A stretch of DNA of 64,000 nucleotides from positions 290,501 through 354,500 of the forward strand of contig JAQQWL010000006.1 of NCBI GenBank assembly GCA_038363925.1, written 5' to 3'. The translations under genes were made by a program, and so were the position numbers. Within the stretch, counting starts at the first letter, position 1; each line of letters begins with the position of its first letter. Under the pieces are notes generated by a model. That model was not told the DNA's origin, did no database searches, and saw nothing but the letters and a program-made list of their open reading frames with translations. Source of the DNA: Apiospora phragmitis (lineage: Eukaryota; Ascomycota; Sordariomycetes; Amphisphaeriales; Apiosporaceae). This document shows positions 11,769 through 22,558 of this stretch, in pieces.

Positions 11769-13546
11769 TGTGTACAGATTTATACCTAAACTCCCCCGAC
11801 GTACTGTAGAGGATAGAACAGATATAATTCATGACCCTACCTGATCATCAGCGTCTCACAGTTTCCGATACCAACGGTCCCAGTGCTCCAAAAGTCCGCA
11901 TCCGACAACCAACGGACCTTGCACACAAGCCAGTCTTCTTTCGGCCGATTTCGGATCTAACCCTGCCGTACATATCCCCAAGTGATACCTAATCCTTGCC
12001 CACTCGGTGTCATCTCTCTTTTCCTGCCTCTTCGCCCGTACGAATGAATACGAGTAAGGTACATACCGAATAAAATATGTATGTGAAAATCTCTGGAGTC
12101 GGGACATTACCTACATGATACGCACAGATAATTTCCGGAGCTTGTGTCCTAACATCAGGGCTGACAGCAGGGACCCTCCCTGCAGCTGACGCCATAGGGT
12201 TCCCAGCTCACCAGGATCTTCAGCTTTGAACCTCTGGCTCAGCTCAGCTCTCGTCAGCATTTCTCCGAGCCATCATGTCGGGCTCTAGAGAGCTAGCCCC
12301 AATTAGGGGGTAGAACCCGGCGCCGTCGAGCACGGCATGCCACAAAACGAAGCTACCATCGTTGGCGCTACAGGAGATTTCTTCCCCCTCATCAGGTGGG
12401 CATGTTCGGAGTTCCCTCGACTAGTGTAAAAGAGAATTAAAGGTAAGTACATACAAACTTATGTATGCATCACGGGACGAATCAGGTTTGATATGGAACT
12501 CTCCCCTCTGGTCCTTTGCTGATCACCGTCATGCCAGACCAAGACAAGAATGTCTTTCTTCCTTCGGCTCCACCTGCCGAGTACAACATATTTCGAGCCC
12601 CGTCTGTGTCATTGTCTTGGCATGACAGGCAGTGTCTCCATTGCCGCTGCTACAGTGCACGACCCGAAGTAACTCTAGGATGGAGCATCTCTGAGCTTCC
12701 TCAGAAGAGGGAGGAAGGCCTAGAGAGCAGACCATCATGAGATCTGCAGTGCGGCGTGAGGAGGGGAGGTATGTATCCCGTCCAAGACTCCGCTACGCAT
12801 GAACGTAAGGGGGGTTTGAGCCAAAGACCCAAGCAGCCAAGAATCCCTCCCGACTCCTCACTCTCCCACTTCTCGTTTCTAGAAGGAAATGGTCGGGTCA
12901 GAAGTAGGCCAGGGCTCCCCGTTCACCTTATATTTAGATTTCCGATACATCTCCGACTTTTACTTGCTACTATGTACTACTAACTCCCGCACTTGTCTTC
13001 TGTCATTTTTCGAACTATTTGGTGATTGCTGCCTTAGTTGCAATCCCTTCGGTTTGGGTTCTCAAGATTCGGCCAATCACAAACTCACTCGGCTTTCGCT
13101 TATTTAGGCTTTCCGGCAGTTTGGGAACCCGCCGACATCAAATCCCCGGATCGACGTTGACGTGCAGCCGTGCTTTTTTGGGACAAGGAACGGGACAGAC
13201 CACCAGTTCCTTGCATTTCCATCGGCTGTGGCCAACACTTTTCCCAAAAATAGATCGCAAAAAGAACCACAACGACAACAACACCATCGCCATCATCATC
13301 GGAACCCGCCCAATTGTTTGATAAAAGGAGGCGTTGCGCCGACAAAGCGACGATGCCTTGGTCTGGGCCCTCGCCGCTAGTAATTACGAGCAGCAGTGGT
13401 AGCGGCAGCAGCAGCCTGCGCCTGAAACTGCCCAACGATGACGCTTCGAGCTTGGTGAGCAAGTCGTCCTCGGGGGGCGAGGGGAGCAGCACGGTAGGCG
13501 CAGGGGCGGCGGCAGTGGCAGTGTTAAGGGCAGTTGGACGACGACG
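11769..13546. other. intergenic, no supported gene
   Basis: Ordinary composition after the AT block. Only short unpatterned frames. The last ~300 bases before 13547 are probably promoter and 5' UTR of the hydrolase. Confidence 0.5.
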
Positions 13547-14392
13547 ATGAATACCAACGAGTCCAGCGGCGACCGGGACCTCTTCTTCGTCTCGCTCAAC
13601 CCGCTCGCGCCTGTTACCGTGGTGCTGCTGCACGTCATCTTCAGCTCCCACCTCGAATGGGTGCACATCTGGCCCAAGCTGTCCGAGTACCACCTGCTGA
13701 TCCCGGACCTGCCGCAGCACTCGCGCTCGCGCCACGTCAAGCCCTTCTCCTTCGACCTCGCCGCCGACCTGGTCGCCGACATGATCCGGACCCACGCCCA
13801 CGACGGCCGCGCGCACCTGGTCGGCATGTCGACGGGCGGCTACATCGCGCTCGAGCTCGTGCGGCGGCACCCGGACGTGGCCCAGACCGCCTTCGTCTCG
13901 GGCGTGTCGTACATCTTCGGCGGCTGGCAGACGCTGTCGATGCGGTACCCAAAAGTCATGGCGCTCGGCCTCTCGGCCATGCTCAACACGCCGTCGGCCA
14001 TGCTGCTCAAGGCGACGGGCTGGGCCACGGACCTGCAGAGCGAGGAGCTCCTTAAGGAGATCCGCAAGAACGTCTCGGGCAGCCTGTCCGAGTCGGGCGT
14101 CGGCGACACGCACCGCTACGGCTGCGACCACGTCGTCGGAGCCGGCCGGCGGGACAAGCGCATCGCCGTCGTCGCGGGCGGCAAGCAGGACAACATCGAG
14201 GGCGCGCGCGAGATCGGCCGCCTGCTGCGGTCGATGGGTAGCGGCAACGGGCCCGGCGAGCAGACGCGCACATTTGTCGTCAAGAACGGCATCCACGTCT
14301 GGAACCTGCAGGTCCCCGAGCTCTTCGCGCAGAGCGTCCGGGCTTGGATCGAGGGGTATCCCATGCCGGTGGGCCTGGAGGAGTTGGAATAG
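13547..14392 (+). CDS. alpha/beta hydrolase, single exon
   Basis: 281 codons, intact. The nucleophile elbow G-M-S-T-G-G (about residue 93) is followed by a helix (YIALELVRRHPDVAQ), the usual arrangement of an alpha/beta hydrolase with Ser as nucleophile. A C-terminal GIHVWNLQVPELF supplies the likely catalytic His, and VVAGGKQDN before it is where the acid residue is usually found. There is no signal peptide, so it is probably cytosolic. The lid-like region between about 125 and 190 is helical. Substrate cannot be inferred. The next upstream ATGs are out of frame, which supports this start. Confidence 0.8.
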   Translation: MNTNESSGDRDLFFVSLNPLAPVTVVLLHVIFSSHLEWVHIWPKLSEYHLLIPDLPQHSRSRHVKPFSFDLAADLVADMIRTHAHDGRAHLVGMSTGGYIALELVRRHPDVAQTAFVSGVSYIFGGWQTLSMRYPKVMALGLSAMLNTPSAMLLKATGWATDLQSEELLKEIRKNVSGSLSESGVGDTHRYGCDHVVGAGRRDKRIAVVAGGKQDNIEGAREIGRLLRSMGSGNGPGEQTRTFVVKNGIHVWNLQVPELFAQSVRAWIEGYPMPVGLEELE

Positions 14393-15150
14393 AAAGAAGA
14401 AAGAAAAAACGGAAACAGAAGGAGGCAGAGGGGGAGGAGAAACATGACGTACGTGCGGTTGGCTAGAATTACATCTCTGGGATGACTTCACGACTTGATG
14501 ATTCGTGACATTATGCACGCGTGGGCATAGAGAGCTTTTTCACCATTGGGGCGACGGTTTCGGTTTTTGATCTTGATGATACCACAGCATTATCACTTTT
14601 CTTTTCTTTCTCTGCCCAAAGATACCACAGCCAAGCTTTCTTGATTTAATAGATACCATTCCAATTCAGTGTGGGCTTTTCAGTTGTAAAATGATGTGTG
14701 AACTCTTGTAGCACTCGTGGACCGTCCATCGCTATACCCCAGCATCGACGCAAAGGGCAGAGCAGAACTAGCCATAGAGAGCAAACAACATGGAAAGTCA
14801 TGAGCAGCACGTATGGGCGGAAACTTACGAAACCAGGTACTGCACTGCCCTATCAGTATGTTGATTACGATGGAGATAGCCAGAACCACCACCCCTTTCG
14901 GCCGAGTGAGCCCCTCTAAGATGAATAACCCCTCCCTCCTGGCCTCCAAGTTGGAAGGGAAAAACAAGACACCGCTGAAGGTGAAACGCTGGCAATGAAT
15001 ACGAATGTTGTATGATAGTGACCCCTGTTTATTGTGGATGACGTTATTCCCTAAGCTGGGTCATGTAATTTAAACTAAAAGTCGGACCGACTCCGATTAG
15101 AAATGCCGGCTCCAGGACAAGAGTAGTCTGCCCACGGTATACATTCCGCT
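14393..15150. other. intergenic, no gene seen
   Basis: Downstream region of the hydrolase. Short frames on both strands without protein-like patterning. Confidence 0.5.
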
Positions 15151-15750
15151 CTGAAGCTTTGTTATAACGACAGCCGTTAATATCTGATCTATAGTACCTA
15201 TGCTACGTAACGGAGATTAACCCCTATGATACCATGTTCTTTTCGAATACTAAACTTTAGTAGAAGGTGGTTAATTTATAGTAGTCGTAGCATTCTTATT
15301 ATTAAAGGCTTATGTATTTATACCCGGAGATTTATTTAATGTATACTATTATATATATAATTATAATAAGACGGTGTGGTATTTTAAAGATCTATATATA
15401 TTAAGCTATTTTAAGTAATCTTTTATTACTTAATAATCCCGAGTACTTTAAGTAATAAGGAAAAGGAAAGAAAAAAAAAGAAGGAAGAAAAAGGAAAAAA
15501 GAAAGAAGAAAGAAAAAAAGAAAAAAAAAGAAAAAAAAGAAATAAAAAAGAAGAAATAAAAATAAAAAGCGTACTTAATACTCCGAGTATAGTGTATCTA
15601 AATGACGTGTTATTAATAAGTATTTATTATAATATATCGATAGTATCGTAAAGAGAGTAAGGAAAACACCTCGATAAAGCCCTGAGCTAGGGACGATGGT
15701 TTTAAAAACTCAATACTACTTCCTTCTTTAGGAAGAGAGCTATTCTTGAT
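15151..15750. repeat. small AT-rich, TpA-dense block with a homopurine tract
   Basis: AT-rich, RIP-like composition. At about 15459-15575 the plus strand is almost purely A and G, with repeated GAAA/GAAGG motifs interrupted only by isolated T. No coding potential. Confidence 0.6.
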
Positions 15751-15971
15751 ATGTTTAAATTTTTATTAGTCTTCTATCCGTCCTCTTGCGCAAATAATTC
15801 ATTGCTTTAAAGGGCGCTGCTGTGGTGAGGTTAGAGGAGAAGCAACCAGCCAGTAATAATCTATAGGAGATTCGGCCATTTTGTATGTATGACCTACCCG
15901 AGTAAATCAAGTGGCTGCATAGGTACATAGGTAAGATTCATAGATCCTAACTGATCAATCATTTCCCGCTG

Positions 15972-16054
15972 GTCTGGGTTGGTGGCTCAGTGTACTAGTC
16001 TAGAATCCATAGGTGAGTCTCGAGGATAAGGGCTCGAATCCCACAGCCCAGACC
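15972..16054 (+). other. tRNA-like / tRNA-derived SINE head (Pol III promoter signature)
   Basis: TGGCTCAGTGT (15983-15993) is close to a Pol III A box, and GGCTCGAATCC (16031-16041) differs at one base from the canonical B box. The segment is closed by an 8-bp perfect inverted pair, GGTCTGGG (15971-15978) and CCCAGACC (16047-16054). It does not fold as a normal tRNA: no proper anticodon loop and a weak T stem. A decayed tRNA gene or the head of a tRNA-derived SINE is more likely than a working tRNA. The SINE body could extend to about 16210. Confidence 0.4.
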
Positions 16055-16504
16055 GGGCTGGTGACTTGTGGTGGGGGGGACTTGGGACTATTAATGAGAT
16101 GTAACCTTGAGCCTCGGGCGCGACTTAGATGGTCGTCCGATTTATTAAACAAGGGTATACCGTACATATGCGTTGCCGATCGAAGGAGGCTTTATCTGTA
16201 CATACTTGGTTCTAATTTCTTCTTCTGCTGATCTGTCGCCCCTTTTGACTACATGTCTGTGACGTTTCATGTTGTTCAACGGACATGCCTTCATACAGAG
16301 AACGATGGCTGCTCTCTGCAAGCCAGTTTCCCATTGAACTCTGTCCTACTCCCCCAGATGTACTTTTGTTCTTGTTGGAGCTTGGGCACTTCCTTATGTT
16401 TGAAGAGTACAAGCTCGTATCTGCTCTGTGACTTGACCCTAACCCCTTTCCAACACGGATATATGATATCTCCCACAGCAAGTCACCAGTCAGAATAGCC
16501 TATA
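16055..16504. other. intergenic; possible SINE body, otherwise nothing seen
   Basis: Short frames only. It separates the tRNA-like signature from the 3' end of the tyrosinase. Confidence 0.4.
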
Positions 16505-17705
16505 TTAGTACTCGTATATGTAGCAAGCCGGCGTGCCGCCCATAGTATCCAACAAGTCCTCCAGCACCCTGCTCTGGCCGGTGGCGCCCATCTCCAGCAC
16601 GTCGCTCCGCTGCGTATAGCTCAGCGACGCGTCCCGGGCGAGCCGCGTGCCCATGACGCCGCGCGCCACGGGGCCCGGGTGCAGCCCCTGCCACAGCCAG
16701 TACAGTAGACGTAGTCGACCATGGCGTGGTGAAACCAGAAGAGCGGGTCGACGGCCGACGAGAAGTTTGTCCGAGTTGTCGCCGCCGATGGTGTGGTGGC
16801 CGCCTGAGTGCAAACCCGAAAACCCGTGTCCGGCGGCCGCCCTTGCAGCTCCGTCTGGAACACCGACACGTCGCTCGACACGACGGGGCCGCCGGTCGTC
16901 ACGTTCAGCAGGTTCGCGTACGTGTGCCACGGCGCTGACGCGTGCGTGCTCAGGTCCCGCCGCAGGCACCGCGGGTTGTGCGTGTTGGTGCCGTCGGGCA
17001 CGCCGGCCGGCATGCCGCGCATCGCCGGGTTGATGGGGCCCAGGTTCACGGTCAGGTTGGCGAAGGGACCGCGCTCGATGCAGCCGCCGCCGGGGCCCGA
17101 GGGGAGGTAGACGATACCCGCGGCGAGGGTGCCGTTGTGCTCCACGTAGGCCCCGTTGCCGCCCATGGAGGTGTCGGAGCCGTCCATGAGGGGGTTTTTG
17201 GTGGGATCGGCTTGGTACTTGAACCACTTCCAATACTAGCGATGTACATACGTTGTTCATTAAGTCCCATTGTTTTTTGTCTCGTCCCTTGTCTTTCTCC
17301 CTTTCCTTGGTGCTTAATTTTCAACTCCCTAGAAAAGCCGCCATTTTGAAAATGATGAAAAAGCATTGACATACCGGCTGCGTCCCGTTGTAACCACAGG
17401 CCTCTCTCAGTGCTCGCTCGTAGGTCCACGTAAGGTAACGATGATACGTTAAGAAGTTGCCCGTGTTGTGGATGAAGCGCGTCTGGTTGATGTGGGTCGC
17501 CGGCCAATCGTCGTAGCGGACTCGAGCGCCGGCCGCCCAGCTCTTGTCCGACTGCGACGGTAGCATGAACATGCACTGGACGGCCTAGATGTACGCATTC
17601 TTCTCCGCGACGGTCAGCACGTCCCAGTCTGCGTCTCGCGGCCGTTTCGAGGGAGCACTGTCCGGGCGAGGGCGGTTTGGCCACCTCTTGCTGCCATAGG
17701 GTTAG
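16505..17705 (-). pseudogene. tyrosinase (type-3 copper monophenol oxidase), disrupted
   Basis: The tyrosinase fold is clear. The first copper site is in RFIHNTGNFLTYHRYLTW, followed by the family's YWKW block, joined by a 139-nt intron (17236-17374; acceptor directly before TAT-TGG). The second site is split between frames: GLHSGGHHTIGGDNSD, then AVDPLFWFHHAMVDYVY, then YWLWQGLHPG. The C-terminus ends with the typical CYIYEY and TAA at 16505-16507. Lesions: TAG at 17585-17587 where family members have an amino acid in YI-x-AVQC; a missing base near 16814-16823; an extra base near 16765-16768; a 5-bp tandem duplication CAGTA CAGTA (16698-16707). The 5' end is uncertain; the reading frame is closed by TAA near 17705. 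Working enzymes oxidise phenols, for example in melanin synthesis. Confidence 0.8.
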
Positions 17706-18432
17706 CCATGGCCCTGTCGTGAAGCATTCTCAGGCTGTCGTGTGGAACAGCTGCTGTGGTAGATGCTGCAAGCCTCAAGGCCATGGTGCGGACCCCCCCC
17801 CCTTATGGTATCACTTCGATTGTTTGACGGTGTCGCCCTCTTTCTGGTCTACCGCAGCGGCAAGCACATATCACACTCATTCCATATAACCAAGCCTGAA
17901 CGGGTTTAAATGAGTACTTACCGAGGGACGGTTCACCATAAACACACTTCCAAAACCGGTGAGTCGAGTGGCTCACATAAGCACCTATCCGCGTCTATCA
18001 GGAAGGCTAAAAAGAAACACGAACCTTGGCGATGCAGGAAGAGGCAGCTAGGTCCGGAGAGGGGCGGATTACTCCATCATCATCAAATCTATACCCTTGT
18101 GTGGATAATTCCCTCAGATCATTGCCAATGGGGAAGACGCGGGCGCACCTGACGTAGGTATTATAACTTAATACCAGGGCGACTCTAGTCTGGCCGTAGT
18201 CTCCTGTTGGCATTTTCAATGGCAGAAAGCCTGATCTAAACAGTCATTGTTAAAAAGAACTCTTGCCCCCCTGACTGCGAGATACAGCTTAAAGAGTCAA
18301 GACGGCTTTTTTATTCAAACCGAAATAACTCGTAAGTACTGGCCACATATTACCTGGCGACACGCGTTACATACGCTCACTCAAGTTCCATCCCGTGACA
18401 CCTCAGGCAGTTTTCTCGATTACGCAATCCTC
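17706..18432. other. intergenic, no gene seen
   Basis: Contains a C9 homopolymer near 17794 and otherwise ordinary sequence. Lies between the 5' end of the tyrosinase and the 3' end of the next minus-strand gene. Confidence 0.5.
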
Positions 18433-20104
18433 TCAGACCTTGTCGTTGGACTTCTTGGGCGTACTAAGCTTGCCAGTGCCCTTCACGCCACCACTGGTCT
18501 CGATCGCAAAGGTTCCGTCGCCGTTACTGGCATCGTCTGTACCGGCAATCTTGAAGTTGTTCTTGGCAAATAAACCGTCCTCTGTGGAAAGCGGGAGGCT
18601 CACATGAACCGAGGAGAAACGCTGGCTCTTAGTTGCGTCATCATTGGTTCCGGTTATACGGATCTCCGTATTGGCAGAACCGGCCTTGACCGGGCCATTC
18701 TGGGTCCATTCCAAGCCATGCTTGCCTGATATAGGCCCATCTATGGGAACGATGTTGCCTTGCTTGTCTTTGAACGGATGATCTGCTATCCATTATTTCA
18801 TGGCGTCGAGATTTGGGTCCTCATCACCCCCAAGCGCCTAGTGGAAGTTAGCAAAGATACAAGCCTTTGCATACAACAATACTTACCTCCGGCATCTTTT
18901 TGGTCGAGAATCACAAGGTCACCGATCACCTTGTCGTCAGTATTGTAGCTGGAAAGCTCCTGTTCACATAATATTAGCTATGTGTGAGACCTTGGAATTG
19001 TAAAATTACCTCATCGAATTTTTCCACTAGCTTGTTAATGTCTTTGAGGACTTCTTTATCGATCTGTTCCTGTGTGATCTTCAGAGCTGGGTTAAGATCA
19101 GGGTCGTTCTCCTCCTCCTGTTCCTTTTCCTTTTGTAACATGAAATTCATGCTAGTGACGATACCTGTGGTCTTGGAGGTCCACAGCATCGACTGATTGA
19201 CAAGCAGTTGAATCTTCTTTGCTCCAAATCGTGCTGAGCATATCTCGATGATGGCCCTGCGCAGGAGTTAGCAAACAGGTCTTTTCCCTTTAGTGCAGCA
19301 AGTGACCCACGCTCGAAGGGTATCTCGTTCTTTCTCGCCCTCGACCAAAGTGTAAATGAGCAAGGCCGCCTCGGCTATGACGCCTGCCCATTGAAGGAAT
19401 TTACCAGCCCTCTTGACCCAGCGAAGGCCACTGACGGTCTTTTCCGCGACGTCAACACCGCCCACGAGCTTTCGGGTCCAGTTGACCCGAATCATCTCAA
19501 CTCCGTCCTCGACGGCGCCTGGTTGGATGGTTAATATAGAAGAGCAAAGACTCCAGGCGAAGTTGCTTGCCTTTGAAGATCATGACCAGGCCTAGAAGAA
19601 CACCCCAGACTCCGTGGATGAATACGCTGAACTTGCAAGTGATAGCGACCATCATCTTAGCTACACCCCTGTCAGTGTTTTCAAGTATTTCCAAGACGCA
19701 TCGAGACTTACGGATAACCTTGAGGGCCCAACCCACTCCGGCGATGAAGCCTGTCGCCATCATGCCGTTCTTTAGGTGGGGGTTGTGGATGATGAGGGTG
19801 TCACAAATGTGCTGGTAGTTTGCCTTCTGAGCTGGGGTCAAGGAAGAAAGTCCAGCCTGAATATACTGCTCTGCGGTAGGGTAGCCCGCAGCCTTGGCTA
19901 CATTGTTGAAGACAGATTCTTCAATGGCCGTAAGCTTCTTGATTTGTTCCTCGGTGCTCTCAAAGGTCGACTGAATTGATGTCGTTTGTGTGATGAGTTG
20001 CTTAACACGTGCCTCACGGTTCGGATTATCTTGGTAACTGTCAGTTTTATTGTTTTCTCAAAATAACGTTGAATTATGTTACCTGGATAGAAGGGACCAG
20101 ACAT
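18433..20104 (-). CDS. seven-exon protein with hydrophobic helical core, function unknown
   Basis: Exons (minus): 20104-20083, 20029-19712, 19660-19571, 19518-19311, 19256-19010, 18959-18887, 18785-18433; total 1311 nt, 436 residues, in frame throughout. Introns are 53, 51, 52, 54, 50 and 101 nt with CTGAC/CTAAC branch-like motifs; the third (19519-19570) is GC-AG. The last acceptor (18786) was chosen because earlier ones leave a stop. The product has a helical N-terminus, three hydrophobic segments (GMMATGFIAGVGWALKVI, then FIHGVWGVLLGLVMIFKG, then FLQWAGVIAEAALLIYTLV), a charged coiled coil with a Glu-rich stretch, and a Thr/Gly/Asn-rich C-terminal part that looks beta-structured. This layout suggests a membrane-inserting helical bundle plus a beta domain, but no family is recognised and the function is open. 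Confidence 0.6.
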
Positions 20105-21900
20105 GGTGCTTTGTATTCAAAGTCTTATTTGGTAGATGAGAAGGTTCGTGTGCAGTCAAATTGTTATTGAGGATAGTATTCCGGATGGGTGGATTGTTGC
20201 CTCGAGACGTCCTCAGGATGTCGATATATATATGTACTTTACATGATCAAAAAAAAACGACCAACATGGCGAGAAGCGATGTCGGCAACTATCTTGGCTA
20301 CAATGATTCCTACTTACTCACTCCAGCTGGATCAGCTCTGTACTTTCCGGTACCGTACCGAAACGATGGCGAATGCTCTTTCCTCCCCCCCCCTCTTTCT
20401 TGTTGGTACCATTGGATTCTTCGTCGTGCCGCCAATATTTCCAGACATCTAAGGCGCAGATGGCAGCCAGCCAGCCATGTCCATGATGAATATTGAGCAA
20501 TTGCCAAGATAGCATCTCACCGCATTCGACAGAGCCAGCCAAGTCGGTTGGGCAACGTCGCTCTGTATACGAACTATCATTCTAGAACGGCCGAAAATGC
20601 ATCCAGGGTCATATGTCCTTGCTGATGGCTGCGAAGCCAGAGGTGCTGCATATGCAGCAAGCTTTTGATATGCCTACTGGACGCGTGTGTAAGCCGTTCT
20701 ACTTATCCTGGATCAAGACTAATATTTGGTAGCCGATCATAATGTTTTTGCACGACAAAAGCATGCCAGGCGAAATCGTACAGGCACAGGAGTTCCAGCT
20801 CATATCGGTTCAAAGCAGAGTCGACTGCGAAGCCGAAGAACTCCATACGGAAAGATTAGTTTCCATCCATAACTGTTGTAGGAGATTGACCTTGAAAATG
20901 ATAGGGAGACAAATGGCTCATCCATGCCAACGTTATCGAGCCGTACCCCGAAAAGATAAATGTCAAGGACGTTCGGTTCATTATGAAAAATGTGACCAAA
21001 GGCAAGATCTTTACGGGACTGCCAATGGCAACTTCATGGTTATAGACCACTGTAGCTGCATGGTCCAATGCTATTCGAGCCTATCGTGATGGGATGAACA
21101 TTATTCCTGGAGAACGACCAAGGTGACTGTGATGCAGACAATATCCATACCCTCTTGCCATCTTACCAGATCGTAAGTTGATACTGACTATACAAGCCGA
21201 CCAACATCATCCAGAGATCCCTTTGTAGGCACACCCTTCAGCGCATGCCAAGGAAGCGCGATGTGAAAGCGGGTCGGCACATAGCTACATGTAGTGCTTA
21301 CTCCGGCCCGTAATATGTGTAATTGGTAGATCGATTAAGGCGCAGTCTAATGTTGGCTGCATCCGCAATGGTAAAGTCACATTGTATATATCTAATGTCA
21401 AATTCAAGATAGGGAGGGGGGGTGTTTTGGAGGCTGATGCAGTGATGCGTTCCTAACATGTCAGTGCTCGCGCCAACCTGGATGGGCCTAAGGTTACCGA
21501 TTACCCGCCCCTGGTGGGGTAAATACCAACGCTGAAGGCCCACTGACTGCACGATTTCTGACCAAATATGGAAGGCATCCAGGGCACAGTAGGATGTCCC
21601 AAGGCCAACAGCGATCGATATATGCCGTTGTGGCGACACGTACACCGTGGAAGCCGAGGCAGAGTGCAGTTGTTGGTCCAATTGACCGACCGCATTCCAT
21701 CCCTTACATGAGTTGGTGACATGGGTGCACATGATGCCCGAGGCACCGGGTCGTCTTTACCTTCAATTCGGCCAACTTGATTTCCCTCTCTTGTACCGAC
21801 CGCAAACCACTTCAGGTCCCTGATATTCCTTGAAGAGCTCCCAAGATATTGTATTGTGACTTTCCTCACTCATTAGCCGCCACTCTACGGGCGTCCCACG
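20105..21900. other. intergenic with one possible decayed exon
   Basis: At about 20925-21115 (plus strand) a protein-like translation, VIEPYPEKINVKDVRFIMKN followed by a Gly/Pro/Ala-rich stretch, is interrupted by one TAG and ends in a NIIPGERPR-like peptide. It lacks a start and could be a relic exon. Nothing else is supported. Confidence 0.35.
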
Positions 21901-22558
21901 ATGGGTGGTAAGACAGCTGAGGCCATCTCAGCCCTCAAACAACACCTGCGCCGCGGCCGTTTCGTCACGCCCGACGTGACTGAAGAGTACGAATCACTCA
22001 ACAACAGCTACCTCTCGGGCTTTGAGAACGACCTTACTCCTGCCTGTATTTTCCTTCCCACGTCCAAAGACGAGGTAGCCGTGTTTGTCCGCACGATTCG
22101 CCCTTTCCGCGACGACGTCCAGTTCGCTATACGAGCCGCCGGAAGACAGCCTCTACCTGGATGCGCAAACGTGCAGGGCGGCATCACTGTGGATCTCCGG
22201 TCGCTGGCGGGCATCCAACTTCGAGATGGCACTGTTCAGGTGCCCGTAGGTGATACCTGGGGCGCCGTCTATCAGTATCTAGAGCCTCATGGACTGGGCG
22301 TGACCGGCGGCAAATCAACAACATGTGGTATCGGGGGTTTGGCAACGCAAGGTGCGTACGGCTCACTTCATTAGAGCTACTGCTCTTTAACTCACTACGT
22401 GTTAGGCGGTCTCTCGTTCTTTTCGTCTCGAGAAGGCTTTATTTGCGACAACGTCGTCAACTTCGAGGTTGTTGTCGCCTCTGGGGAGATCCTCAACGCC
22501 AACGCGCAGGAGATCCCAGACCTTTGGGTCGCCTTGCGTGGCGGTGGAAACAACCTCG
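21901..22558 (+). pseudogene. FAD-linked (berberine-bridge-like) oxidase, 3'-truncated
   Basis: Exon 1 (21901-22351) and exon 2 (22406-22558), joined by a 54-nt intron, encode the N-terminal part of an FAD_binding_4-type oxidase: ACIFLPTSKDEVAVFVRTIR, QPLPGCANVQGGITVDLRSL, GLGVTGGKSTTCGIGGL, FICDNVVNFEVVVASGEIL and ALRGGGNNLG. The position of the covalent-flavin His (RxGGH in classical members) reads AAGR, as expected for the non-His subgroup. After a normal donor site at 22559 nothing resembling the substrate-binding half follows. Sequence of different character begins there, so roughly 60% of the usual ~480-residue protein is missing. Probably not functional. Confidence 0.75.

Noticed and set aside
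13100..14518. 472-codon minus-strand frame
   Set aside because: Antisense shadow of the alpha/beta hydrolase in GC-rich DNA; low-complexity translation.
15972..16054. functional tRNA gene
   Set aside because: No canonical anticodon loop with U33, weak T stem, and misplaced acceptor stem; kept only as tRNA-like.
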